Source: Actinomycetes bacterium
Lineage (GTDB): Bacteria > Actinomycetota > Acidimicrobiia > Acidimicrobiales > RAAP-2
DNA: 64,000 nucleotides
Assembly (NCBI GenBank): GCA_021820665.1
Contig: JAKADK010000007.1
Location: 1 to 64,000 of the forward strand
Direction: 5' to 3'
In this document: positions 1 through 8,697 of the stretch, in pieces
How positions within the stretch are numbered: position 1 is the first letter of the stretch
How the letters are laid out: each line of letters opens with the position of its first letter
The notes under the pieces: model-generated
What the model was told of the DNA's origin: nothing
Databases searched by the model: none
What the model saw: the letters and a program-made list of their open reading frames with translations, nothing else
Position numbers and translations under genes: made by a program

Positions 1-615
1 GGCTGCCTCGGGCCGTCCGTGCACTCGGTGGTGGCGTCCGGACCGGGACGTCGAGGTCGCCTGAGAGCCGACGCCGGGCACACCGATCGGGTCGGCCCAG
101 CCGGTACCAGGTCCGGACGTCGAGTCGGCGAAGGCCGCCGCCGGGTCCGGACCGGCGGCCGCCGGTCCTGGCGGTGCCAGCGTGGAGGCCCCGCGCCCGG
201 GCAGCGCTGCGGTCCCGTAGGCCTCGCCGGCCGCCGCTGTCCGGCCATCCCCGCCCCGCAGCGCCGCCCGGTCCTGGAGATCGTCGAGGAGTTGGCCGAG
301 TCCCACCGTCCGCACCGGCGGCGGAGGCGCCGGGATGGGAGGCGGTAGCCGCGTGTCGGTCCCGGTGGTGTACGCCGACTCCGCCGTACCGGTCGAGAAG
401 GCCGTTCCCGCCGAGAAGAAGCTCCCGCCGTCTCCGTCCTGGCCCCGTGTCGACCAGGCGCGCGCCGTGGCCGAAGCGAGAGGTGACGGCACCGGCACCT
501 CGTCCGACCAGAGCGGACCGGCTGGACCCGCGCCGGGGCCGGCTGATCCGCTGGCCGCCGCGGCTTGGGCCTCACGCTTCTTGTGCAACTGCTTTCGGGT
601 CAGAGCGAACTCCAT
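1..615 (-). CDS. Unknown low-complexity protein, 3' end cut by window edge
   Basis: The minus-strand frame is open for 205 codons from ATG at 615 to the window edge without a stop, so the C-terminus lies outside. The ATG shares a base with the TGA of the transporter gene (TGATG) and stands six bases after AGGAGG, so this is a real, coupled last gene of the liv operon. The first 17 residues (MEFALTRKQLHKKREAQ) are charged and helical. The rest is rich in Ala, Gly, Pro, Ser and Thr, looks disordered, and has no membrane segment in the visible part. I do not recognise a family. The position suggests a partner of the transporter or simply a co-transcribed gene. Confidence 0.7.
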   Translation of the reverse strand, partial: MEFALTRKQLHKKREAQAAAASGSAGPGAGPAGPLWSDEVPVPSPLASATARAWSTRGQDGDGGSFFSAGTAFSTGTAESAYTTGTDTRLPPPIPAPPPPVRTVGLGQLLDDLQDRAALRGGDGRTAAAGEAYGTAALPGRGASTLAPPGPAAAGPDPAAAFADSTSGPGTGWADPIGVPGVGSQATSTSRSGRHHRVHGRPEAA

Positions 616-3600
616 CACGCACCTCCTCGCGGGGCAGGCGGAACCGGCGGCAGGGCGTCGGTCGGCTCCCCGTCCGACCAGGGCGGCTGCCCTCCGTCAC
701 CGGACAAGGGCTCGAGCAACGGCAGCAGTGGTGGTGGTGGCGGCGGAGGCGGGGTCTGGCGCTCGAACCCGGCGGGCGGTGGTGGCGGAGGCGGGGTCTG
801 GCGCTCGAACCCGGCGGGCGGTGGTGGCGGAGGCGGCACCGACGACCGGCTCCGCGTGAACCCGGGAGGAGGGGACGGGGGCGCCGGGACGAAGGGACCG
901 GCGGCAGGAGCCCCACCGGTGAACCCCGGGGGGGGCGACGGTGGCGACGGGACGAAGGGGACGCCGGGGACGCCGGGAGTGCCCGGGTGCCCGGCGCCCA
1001 CGCCGACCATCTCGGCTCCGACCATCGCCGTCTCGCGCTCGGGTGGAGCGGGCGGAGTTGGCGTGCGTCCTTCCATCGGGACCGACGCCGGCCGGACAGC
1101 GCTCGGGTCGCCCGAGCGCCGGGCGCCCACGTCGTCCGTTCCCAGATAGGCGGCGACCACGACGGGGTCGTTCAGCACCTCGGCCGTCTCCCCTTCGGCG
1201 ATGATCTCACCGACGTGCATGCACAAGAGGCGGTCGGCGATCGAGGACACCAAGGGAACGTCGTGCTCGATGACGACGAAGGCGGCACCGGTCTGCTCGC
1301 GGAGCCCGAGGAGCAACTCGCCCAGCGCCTCGCTCTCCCGCTGGGCGATCCCGGCCGTCGGTTCGTCGAGGAGGAGAACCGAGGGCTCGTGGGCCACGGC
1401 GCACGCCAGCTCGACCACGCGCCGGGTCCCCGTCGAGAGCTCGGACACGAAGCGGTCACGGAATCGCCCGAGGCCCATCTCCATGACGAGCTCGTCGACC
1501 CGCGCTCGGATCGACGCCTCCGAATGGGCCGTGGCCGCCAGGCCGAGTGCGTCGGCGAGCGGGTCGCGGACCGGGATCGACCGCTCCATCGCCACTGCGA
1601 GTGCGTCTTCCACCGAGAGCGACGGGAAGAGCCGGACGTTCTGGAAGACCCGCCCGAGGCCCAGCCCGGCCCGCTCCGCCGGGGAGAGGCCGGTGATGTC
1701 CCGGCCGGCCAGCATGACCGACCCGGTGTCCGGGGCGGTGAAGCCGGAGCAGACGTCGAACAGGGTTGTCTTTCCTGCGCCGTTGGCGCCGATCACGCCG
1801 AGGATCTCCCCGGGGGCGACCTGGAGGCTGACATTGCGGAGGGCACTGACCCCGCCGAACTGCTTCGAGAGCCCCGCGGCAGCGAAGGCCGGGGTGCTCC
1901 CCCCGACGCCCCCGCCGACCGGTGCCGCCTGTTCCTGGCCGGGTACGTAGCGCTTCCGTGCCCGTTTTGCCGCGTGCAGGAAGACGGAACGGAGCAGCTT
2001 GGGCTGCTGGGACAGGTCGGGGGTGGGGCCGGAGAAGCGGACACGACCGCGCTCGATGAAGATGGCGCGGCTCGAGATGGCGGTGGCCACGTTCACCGAC
2101 TGCTCGACGATCACCACGGTCACGCCGCTCGCCGCCAGTGCCCGGAGGACGTCCAACAGCTGGGAGACCACGGTCGGCGAAAGACCGAGCGACAGCTCGT
2201 CGATCAAGAGGACCTTGGGCCGGCACAGGAGCGCCTGGGCCAGCGCCAGCATCTGCTGCTCGCCACCGGAAAGGAGGTCACCGCGCTGGCCGAGGCGATC
2301 GCGGAGGACGGGGAACATCGTCAGTACCCGTTCGGTGGCTGCCGCCGCGAACTCCGGGTCCTTCTGATGGCGCCTGGCCGTCCACGTCGCCATCCGCAGG
2401 TTCTCCGCCACCGTGAGGGAGGGGAAGATCCCGCGCCCGCCGAGCACGGTCACCAGGCCGGCGCGGACCCGGTCCGAGGCATCCAGCCGGGCCAGGTCGT
2501 CTCCGATGAAAGACAGGTGGCCCTTCGACGGCTCCAGCAGGCCGGCAATCGCCCGAAGGACCGTGGTCTTGCCGGCACCGTTGGTGCCGAGCAGAGCCAC
2601 GATCTCGCTCTGGGCCACGCCCATCGAGACGTCGAAGAGCACCTTGGAGCGGGCCGTGTACCCCGCCTCGACCTGGGTCAGGGTGAACAGCGGGCGCTGG
2701 CGCCCGGCGGGGCCGGCGTCGGGGGACACGAGCTCGGCGTTGGCACCACCCTGGCTCTCGAGCTCCTCGAGCGCACCCAGGCGGAGGGCGGCGTCGTGCG
2801 CCAGCGGGTTCACGCCGGTGCCGACGACCTCACCGGGGCCGTCGGGGCCGGCCGTCCCCGGCGAGCCGATCGAGGAACGGGGCTCACCGGCGTACGTCGG
2901 TGCCAGCTCGTGGCCACCGCGCCGTTCGAGTACGGCGAGCAGCGCGTCCCGGGCGCGGAACACCAGGCCACCAAGACCCTCGGGAAGGATCAGGAGCAGG
3001 ATCAGCAACCCGGCGCCGGTGGCCAGGAGCTGGAGGCTCTCGGGGAGGAAGTACGAGACCATCTGCACGTAGACGGCGCCGATGACCGCACCGGTGATGG
3101 ACCCGAGCCCGCCGATCACCACCATGACGAACACCGTGATGGAGAGGTCCGGTGAGAGCCCACCGGACTTGATCCCTCCGATGCTCACCTCGAAGAGGCT
3201 CCCGGCCACGCCGGCCATGGCACCCGAGATCACGAAGGCCAGAAGCTTCGTCTTGAGCGGGCTGACGCCGTAGGCCGCAGCGTTCTGGGCGTTGTCTCGG
3301 ACGGCGACGATCGACCGGCCCGTCCGGGAGCGGCGCAGGTTGTGGGCCACCACGATGGCGAGCACGAGGACGACCAGGCAGACCTCGTAGAAGGATGACT
3401 GGGTCCCGAGGCTGATGCGTCCCAAGATGACCGGTGCGGGCACCTGGTTGGGGTTGAGCCAGGGAACGAACTGGGACGACAGCAGGTACGACGAGACGGG
3501 CACGGCGAAGGCCAGCGTCGCCACCGCCAGGTAGAGACCCGGGATCCGGAGCGCGGGGAGGCCGATGACCACGGCGACGACCGCTCCCACCGCGGCTGAT

Positions 3601-4910
3601 GCCACGATGGCCAGGAGGAAGTCCACGTGCTGGCTCACCATGAGGGCGCCGGACGTGGCCGCCCCGACGCCGACGAACGCGAACTGCCCGAGGCTGATCT
3701 GCCCCGCCCACCCGGTCAGCACCACGATCGACACGCCGACGATGGCGTAGATCGCCACGTCGGCCATGAGCAGCTGCTTCGAGTCGGGAAGGGCCAGGGG
3801 AACCAGCACGGCGGCGGCAAGGACGGCGGCGAGGAGCACGACCCGGCCGACCACGACCTCGCGCAGCCTGGCCAGATGATGGGGGATGCCCGCCACCTCC
3901 CGCACCGCCACGTAGGTGCCGAGCTCGCCGAGCTCGCCCGATCCCCGCGATCTCCTCGACCGCACGATGAGCAGTCCCACGATGATGACGAGGAACTGAG
4001 CGATGTCCTGGTAGCTGGTCTGCAACCAGATCGAGAACACTGCCTCGTTCACGATCCCGAGCACGAGGGACCACAACACGGTGGCGGGCAGTGACTCCAT
4101 GCCGGCCAGCACGGCAGCGGCGAGCGGGAGGAGCAGGGTCGACGCGCTCGTCAGGCTCCCTGCCGTGAACCCGCCGATGGCGCTGGGGGCCGAGAGGATG
4201 GCACCCACACCGGAGAGCCCAGCCGCCACCATCCACGTGATGCGGCTGAGGTTCCTGGTCGGGATCCCGAGGAGCACCGCCCGCTCGTTCGAGTCGGACG
4301 CACCCCTGATCGCCACCCCGTAGTCCGTCTTGACGAAGAACCAGTACAGCCCGAGAAGGGCGATGGGCACGACCACGATGGCCACGACGTCGTCGCCGGT
4401 GAAGATGAACGGGCTGAGGAAGAAGTGGAACGTGAACGGGGTGGTCAGATTGGTCGAACCCTTGCCCAGGGGGAAGAGGTTGGGCAGGCCGAGCTCGGCC
4501 GCGCCGAGCAGCTGGTAGACCCCGATCGTCGCCACGGTGAGGATGAGCCGCGGGGCCTTCACGAACCGCTGGATCACCACCGAGTCGATCACGAAGCCGG
4601 TCGCCACGGCCACCGCCAGTCCGATGGGAACGGCGATCCAGTAGGACAATCCCTCTCCGGAGATCATGAGCACGCTGACGGTGGCGGCGAGCCCACCGAT
4701 GACCTGCTGGGAGAAGTTGATGATCCGTGCCGAGCGGTAGACGAGGACGAGGCCCATGGCGACGAGGGACGACAGGCCGCCGACCACCACCCCCTTCAAC
4801 AGGACACCGAGGCCCAACGGGTGCAGGGCGTCGACGACGACGTACAGCGCCACGAACGCGGCGGCGATGGCCACGTTGCTCGTGATCTTGGAGCGGCGGG
4901 CCCGGATCAT
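615..4910 (-). CDS. Single-chain branched-chain amino acid type ABC transporter (LivH-LivM-LivF-LivG fusion)
   Basis: One uninterrupted 1431-residue frame holds all four transporter parts. Residues about 1-330 are a LivH-type permease and 340-670 a LivM-type permease (motif GWAGQISLGQ). About 735-975 is a LivF-type ATPase (Walker A GTNGAGKTT near 773, signature LSGGEQQ, Walker B LLIDE). About 1000-1255 is a LivG-type ATPase (GANGAGKTT near 1040; FQNVRLFPSLSV). The LivG signature reads LSTGTRR, not LSGGQ. A Pro-rich tail of about 175 residues follows, with a repeated PPPPPPPAGFERQT unit. The start ATG at 4910 overlaps the binding-protein TGA (ATGA). The family imports branched-chain amino acids, amides or urea; the substrate is unknown. 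Such proteins are normally two to four separate chains. Confidence 0.93.
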   Translation of the reverse strand: MIRARRSKITSNVAIAAAFVALYVVVDALHPLGLGVLLKGVVVGGLSSLVAMGLVLVYRSARIINFSQQVIGGLAATVSVLMISGEGLSYWIAVPIGLAVAVATGFVIDSVVIQRFVKAPRLILTVATIGVYQLLGAAELGLPNLFPLGKGSTNLTTPFTFHFFLSPFIFTGDDVVAIVVVPIALLGLYWFFVKTDYGVAIRGASDSNERAVLLGIPTRNLSRITWMVAAGLSGVGAILSAPSAIGGFTAGSLTSASTLLLPLAAAVLAGMESLPATVLWSLVLGIVNEAVFSIWLQTSYQDIAQFLVIIVGLLIVRSRRSRGSGELGELGTYVAVREVAGIPHHLARLREVVVGRVVLLAAVLAAAVLVPLALPDSKQLLMADVAIYAIVGVSIVVLTGWAGQISLGQFAFVGVGAATSGALMVSQHVDFLLAIVASAAVGAVVAVVIGLPALRIPGLYLAVATLAFAVPVSSYLLSSQFVPWLNPNQVPAPVILGRISLGTQSSFYEVCLVVLVLAIVVAHNLRRSRTGRSIVAVRDNAQNAAAYGVSPLKTKLLAFVISGAMAGVAGSLFEVSIGGIKSGGLSPDLSITVFVMVVIGGLGSITGAVIGAVYVQMVSYFLPESLQLLATGAGLLILLLILPEGLGGLVFRARDALLAVLERRGGHELAPTYAGEPRSSIGSPGTAGPDGPGEVVGTGVNPLAHDAALRLGALEELESQGGANAELVSPDAGPAGRQRPLFTLTQVEAGYTARSKVLFDVSMGVAQSEIVALLGTNGAGKTTVLRAIAGLLEPSKGHLSFIGDDLARLDASDRVRAGLVTVLGGRGIFPSLTVAENLRMATWTARRHQKDPEFAAAATERVLTMFPVLRDRLGQRGDLLSGGEQQMLALAQALLCRPKVLLIDELSLGLSPTVVSQLLDVLRALAASGVTVVIVEQSVNVATAISSRAIFIERGRVRFSGPTPDLSQQPKLLRSVFLHAAKRARKRYVPGQEQAAPVGGGVGGSTPAFAAAGLSKQFGGVSALRNVSLQVAPGEILGVIGANGAGKTTLFDVCSGFTAPDTGSVMLAGRDITGLSPAERAGLGLGRVFQNVRLFPSLSVEDALAVAMERSIPVRDPLADALGLAATAHSEASIRARVDELVMEMGLGRFRDRFVSELSTGTRRVVELACAVAHEPSVLLLDEPTAGIAQRESEALGELLLGLREQTGAAFVVIEHDVPLVSSIADRLLCMHVGEIIAEGETAEVLNDPVVVAAYLGTDDVGARRSGDPSAVRPASVPMEGRTPTPPAPPERETAMVGAEMVGVGAGHPGTPGVPGVPFVPSPPSPPPGFTGGAPAAGPFVPAPPSPPPGFTRSRSSVPPPPPPPAGFERQTPPPPPPPAGFERQTPPPPPPPPLLPLLEPLSGDGGQPPWSDGEPTDALPPVPPAPRGGA
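742..840. repeat. 42-bp tandem repeat in the transporter tail
   Basis: Two identical 42-bp units (742-783 and 784-825) and a third partial unit (826-837) lie in the 3' end of the transporter gene. On the minus strand each encodes 14 residues of the form PPPPPPAGFERQTP. The exact identity of the units suggests recent in-frame slippage or duplication, so copy number may vary between strains. Confidence 0.9.
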
Positions 4911-6604
4911 GACGCGCTCCGCACGGCGCCGGCGGTGGCCGTCTTCGTCCCCGGAGCGGTGGTGGTCGGCAACGAGCACTTCAGCTGGGTCTCACTGGGG
5001 ATGCTGGTGATGGTCGGGGCGAACGTGAAGGTCTGTCCGTTGTCGCACACCTCGTACGTGCCCAACTTCCCGTCCTGGGGATCGACCGCGCTGTTGGTCC
5101 ACTTCAGGATCTGGAAGTCGGAGGCAGGGTCGTACGGTCCCGCCGAGCCGTTCCAGCCGCCGAAGATGCCGCCGGGAGTCGATTTGGGGATGTCGCGCAT
5201 GGCGGCCTCCAGGTTCCGAGGGGTGAGATTGGGACCGGCCAGCTGGAGGCCGTCGAAGAACTGCATCAGCGACTCGTAGATGAACACGTACCCGGGGTTC
5301 AGCTGGGCGCTGGGGTCGGTGTTCCCCAACCGGTAGGCCTGCAGCGCTTCGTTGGCGACCTGAGCCGTGGGTGCCTTCCCGATGGTGAGGATCTGGTCGC
5401 GCTGAGCGGCCGGCAGGAGCCGGGTGTAGGCGGGGGTAGAGAGGGAGTTGGCGGCGAAGTACGACTGGAGGAACCACTCCGGGTGGTAGTTGGCCTGCTG
5501 GGCCGCCTTCATGTAGTACTGCGGGGTCACCGGGTCGCAGCTGGAGCAGATGATGGTGGTCACCCCCGCTTTCTTCATGGCGGCGATGGCGTTGGCGGCC
5601 TCGTTGGGCAACTCCGAGAGGTTGAACGTGATGTCCGCCGTTGCCGCCGGCGTCACCCCGTAGTGTGCGAGCGAGGCGGCGATCGACTGCTCGCAGTCGT
5701 ACGAGGTGGGCACGTTCTGGTAGAAGATGCCGACCTTCTCCGGCTTGCCCTTGAGGGAACCTCCGGCGAACTCCGTCGGCAGGCCACCGAGCTGCCTGCC
5801 GAGGATGGCGCCGATGGCCTGGGCCTGCTGTGAACAGTTGGGACCCGGGCTGTACTGGTACGGAGCGCCGGCCGCGTACCACTGGCGGTTCTGGACGTAG
5901 AGCCCGAAGGCCACGACCTTGTTCGCCGCCAGGTCATCGGTGTAGACGACGCTCGAGTCGACGAGCGACATGTCGGCGAACGCGTGGAGGGAGGTGGCGA
6001 CGTTGACAGCGTCCGCCTCGGCCTGGGGAGCGCCGGCCCCGGTGTCCTCGGCGATGAAGTTCCCCTCCCCGGCGAAGGGCTTCAGGACGACGTGGCGCCC
6101 ATAGAGCTCGTAGTACTTGTTGAAGAAGTTGATGTACGCCTGCATCGTCGTGATGGCATCGGCGTTGGTGCCCACGACCGACTCAGGGACGATGGTGTAG
6201 AGGGCGGCGAGGATGTCGGTCGCCGCCTTGCGGTAGGCGAGGTTGATGGTGGTGGCCGTCACCCCCGGCGACGTTGCCCCGCCGTTGTTGCCGTGCCATG
6301 CCGGCTCACAGGGAGGGGCATAGTGCGAGAACGGGACCTGGCGCACGCCGGGTCCACAGGTGACACCGGCGACGGTCACCCCCTTCCCGTAGGCGGGGTT
6401 CATCTTCGTCTGGCCAGGAAGGTAGGTGATCCCCGTACCCGACGCGGACGTCTCGACGGGCTGGGCTTTGGGGAGGTAGGCCAGCACGGCGGCGAGGACG
6501 GCGAGCACCAGCACGGCGACGATGGCGCGCCGGGATCTCGGTCCACCCGTGGTGCGGTGGGCAGATCCCCTCGGCGCTGCCTCTGACCATTGCGTTGTGA
6601 CCAC
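4907..6604 (-). CDS. ABC transporter periplasmic-type substrate-binding protein (Peripla_BP_6/LivJ type)
   Basis: A 565-residue extracytoplasmic binding protein that should deliver substrate to the fused transporter encoded next. GTG at 6604 is chosen because AAGGGGGAG lies immediately upstream; the frame runs further upstream but there has no signal sequence in the right place. Residues 24-26 are basic (SRR), and 27-43 form a hydrophobic segment without a lipobox cysteine, so it is an uncleaved anchor or a signal peptide. The mature part has the ligand-binding layout of large actinobacterial solute-binding proteins (for example GKGVTVAGVTCGPG and the CDNGQ C-terminal region). It has several cysteines. 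Its TGA overlaps the transporter ATG by four bases. Ligand unknown. Confidence 0.88.
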   Translation of the reverse strand: MVTTQWSEAAPRGSAHRTTGGPRSRRAIVAVLVLAVLAAVLAYLPKAQPVETSASGTGITYLPGQTKMNPAYGKGVTVAGVTCGPGVRQVPFSHYAPPCEPAWHGNNGGATSPGVTATTINLAYRKAATDILAALYTIVPESVVGTNADAITTMQAYINFFNKYYELYGRHVVLKPFAGEGNFIAEDTGAGAPQAEADAVNVATSLHAFADMSLVDSSVVYTDDLAANKVVAFGLYVQNRQWYAAGAPYQYSPGPNCSQQAQAIGAILGRQLGGLPTEFAGGSLKGKPEKVGIFYQNVPTSYDCEQSIAASLAHYGVTPAATADITFNLSELPNEAANAIAAMKKAGVTTIICSSCDPVTPQYYMKAAQQANYHPEWFLQSYFAANSLSTPAYTRLLPAAQRDQILTIGKAPTAQVANEALQAYRLGNTDPSAQLNPGYVFIYESLMQFFDGLQLAGPNLTPRNLEAAMRDIPKSTPGGIFGGWNGSAGPYDPASDFQILKWTNSAVDPQDGKLGTYEVCDNGQTFTFAPTITSIPSETQLKCSLPTTTAPGTKTATAGAVRSAS

Positions 6605-6713
6605 GGCTCCCCCTTCGAGTGGCCGCACCCTGCGACCACCGGAGTCCCGTCGGGGCCCGCTGGCCCCGACCCCTGCGCTTCCCGGCACCTGCCCTGGCTG
6701 CCGCTCCTGCGTA

Positions 6714-6761
6714 CCCTTCCCGACAGCTCTCCTACGCGCCCTTCCCGACAGCTCTCCTACG
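6714..6761. repeat. 23-bp direct repeat, two perfect copies, 25-bp period
   Basis: Positions 6714-6736 and 6739-6761 are identical over 23 bases (CCCTTCCCGACAGCTCTCC followed by TACG). They lie 110-157 bases upstream of the binding-protein start, probably in its leader or promoter. Regularly spaced repeats of this size often bind a regulator. Nothing here identifies which. Confidence 0.85.
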
Positions 6762-6805
6762 TCGCGCGTCGCTCGTGCCGTACCTATCGGCAGAACCCAC
6801 CAAAA

Positions 6806-6825
6806 ACACAACACACCTTTTGTGT
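6806..6825. promoter_or_regulatory. Inverted repeat ACACAA-N8-TTGTGT, candidate operator
   Basis: A perfect six-base inverted repeat with an eight-base spacer lies in the AT-rich core of the divergent region between the transporter operon and the thiolase-like gene. Its size fits a TetR- or GntR-type operator, but no regulator gene is adjacent. The half-site orientation is opposite to the Rex consensus (TTGTGA outward), so Rex is not a good candidate. Confidence 0.4.
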
Positions 6826-7088
6826 CGACGGGGGTTCTTTCGGCAAAAGAGCCCGGAAACCTAACCGCTCGGTGTCGACCGCCAGTGCCCGAGGCGGTCA
6901 TTGTGGCGTCCACCAGGGAGTATGGCTGGATCCCGGGCTCGTCACGTCGAGGTGGACTGGCATCGCTGCGACCGGCACGAGATGATTCGGCCCGATGCCG
7001 CCCACGATGCCGCTCCCGCTGTCAGGCCCCGTCACACCCCTTCCGCTCCTCCCACTGCCCGTGCTGCCGGGCTGCCGATGACAGGCCG

Positions 7089-8639
7089 ATGACAGGAGGA
7101 ACCGCCGGTCCGGCGCCAGCCGACGACCGAACCCCGGTGATCGTCGCATCGGGCCAATGCCTGGAACGCGACGAGCTGGTGACCCCGATCGGTCTCATGA
7201 CCCGGGCGAGCGAGGAGGCGCTCTCTGCCGCACCACGGCTCCGTGCGCACGTGCAGCAGGTCTCGGTGGTGGGGATCATGTCGGCCACCGGACCCGCCCC
7301 GGCCAGCGAGCTCGCCACCCGTCTGGGCATCGCGCCGGCACGTCGCGAGGTGACCACCATCGGGGGGAACTCGCCGCAGTGGCTGGTGGGCAGGGCGGCG
7401 CAGGCGATCGCGGCCGGCGACCTCGACGTGGCGCTGATCGCCGGGGTGGAGACGATCAGATCGCAACGAGCACGCCGCCGGGCAGGTGCGCCCCTTCCCG
7501 ACGACGCCGATCTCCCCCCCGATCCCGTGGTCGGCGACGCCACCCCGGGGGTGACCGCCGCCGAGGCGGCTATCGGGCTGCTCCTCCCGGTCCATGTCTA
7601 CCCGCTCTTCGAGAACACCCTGGCCGCCCGGGCCGGACGGGACCTGGACGGGCAGCGGCGCGTCATCGGCCGGGTGTTCGCCCCGTTCACCGAGGTCGCA
7701 GCCACCCATCCGGCCGCCTGGTTCCCGATCCGGCGCACCCCCGAGGAGATCGCCAATCCGTCGTCGGGGAACCGGGTGGTGGCCGAGCCCTACACGAAGC
7801 TGATGAGCGCCTTCCTGGGGTCGGACCAGGCCGCCGCTCTCCTCGTCTGCTCGCTGGCGGCCGCACGCCGGGCCGGAGTCGCCGACCGGGCCGTTTTCGT
7901 CTGGGCCGCCACCGAGACGACCGAGGTCTGGGCGCCGACGGCGCGACCCGACCCCGGTCGGTCGCCGGCCATCGCGGCGGCCGGACGAGCCCTGTTCGAC
8001 GCCGCCTCGCAGACAGCCGGGACGGCGGTCACGGTCGACGACGTGGAGCTGGTCGACCTCTACTCCTGCTTCCCCTCCGCCGTGGAGCTGGCGGCGGCGG
8101 CCCTGGGTCTCTCCCTGGACGACAGCCGGCACCTCACCGTCACCGGGGGCCTCCCCTACTTCGGGGGACCCGGGAACAACTACGCGACGCACGGGATCGC
8201 CACGCTCACCGACCGGCTCCGCGGCGCCGGTCGGCACCACCCCACCCGCCCGGTCCTCGGGCTGGCCACCGGGCTGGGATGGTTCGCCACCAAGCACGCC
8301 CTCGGCCTCTACGGCACGGTGCCGCCCCCGAAGGGGTTCGTCCACGGGGACACCGTCGAGGACCAACGCGTCATCGACACCTCGGCGGTCCCCGTCGTGC
8401 CCGAACTACCCCGGCCGGCCACAGCCACCGTGGTCACCGCCACGGTCGTGCGCGACCGCGAGGGCATCCCCACCGCCGCACCGCTCATCGCCCGGCTGGC
8501 GGACGGCGCCCAGATGGCGGCGTCCCCGGCCGACGACGTCACCCTCACGGAGATGGGGGCTCGGGACGTACCCTCGCTCGTGGGATCCCCAGTGAGGATC
8601 GAGGCCGGCCCGGCGCGCTACCGTCTGGTCGACCACTGA
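7089..8639 (+). CDS. Thiolase-fold (SCP2-thiolase-like) acyl-CoA protein lacking the nucleophilic Cys
   Basis: A 516-residue protein of the group usually annotated as acetyl-CoA acetyltransferase. Thiolase landmarks are present: LIAGVE after the nucleophile loop and GGLPYFGGPGNNYATHG near the C-terminal active-site region. Where thiolases have the acyl-accepting Cys, this protein reads GGNSPQ (Asn94-Ser95), and the C-terminal Cys-containing loop is also absent. It may therefore bind acyl-CoA or act with Ser rather than perform classical thiolysis. The next gene is an enoyl-CoA hydratase, which suggests fatty acid or sterol side-chain metabolism. ATG at 7089 is the first Met in the conserved frame; a strong Shine-Dalgarno sequence is lacking before it. 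Confidence 0.82.
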   Translation: MTGGTAGPAPADDRTPVIVASGQCLERDELVTPIGLMTRASEEALSAAPRLRAHVQQVSVVGIMSATGPAPASELATRLGIAPARREVTTIGGNSPQWLVGRAAQAIAAGDLDVALIAGVETIRSQRARRRAGAPLPDDADLPPDPVVGDATPGVTAAEAAIGLLLPVHVYPLFENTLAARAGRDLDGQRRVIGRVFAPFTEVAATHPAAWFPIRRTPEEIANPSSGNRVVAEPYTKLMSAFLGSDQAAALLVCSLAAARRAGVADRAVFVWAATETTEVWAPTARPDPGRSPAIAAAGRALFDAASQTAGTAVTVDDVELVDLYSCFPSAVELAAAALGLSLDDSRHLTVTGGLPYFGGPGNNYATHGIATLTDRLRGAGRHHPTRPVLGLATGLGWFATKHALGLYGTVPPPKGFVHGDTVEDQRVIDTSAVPVVPELPRPATATVVTATVVRDREGIPTAAPLIARLADGAQMAASPADDVTLTEMGARDVPSLVGSPVRIEAGPARYRLVDH

Positions 8640-8697
8640 CGGTCGGCCGCAGGGTGCGCAGACACGCACCCACGGGCCGTCGAGGAAGGGACGCACC

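Larger units (their letters stand above)
6605..7088. other. Divergent control region without a gene (484 bp)
   Basis: This is the only stretch over 300 bp without a gene. It separates the minus-strand transporter operon from the plus-strand thiolase-like gene. It holds two 23-bp direct repeats, an ACACAA-N8-TTGTGT inverted repeat and a conspicuously AT-richer core (about 6790-6865), so promoters and an operator for one or both directions are likely. Short frames here have atypical composition and no Shine-Dalgarno sequence, and I do not call them genes. Confidence 0.6.

Noticed and set aside
174-3155. A 993-codon open frame on the plus strand, opposite the transporter gene
   Set aside because: It is a shadow produced by high GC content. 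Its translation is Arg/Pro/Gly-rich without domains, while the minus strand encodes intact permease and ATPase motifs. The same applies to the many long antisense frames over nuo, qcr and helD.
6605-6913. A longer N-terminus for the binding protein (668 residues, start at 6913)
   Set aside because: The extra 103 residues have no family character, would bury the signal segment, and cross the repeat and operator region. GTG 6604 has a Shine-Dalgarno sequence and puts the hydrophobic helix near the N-terminus.
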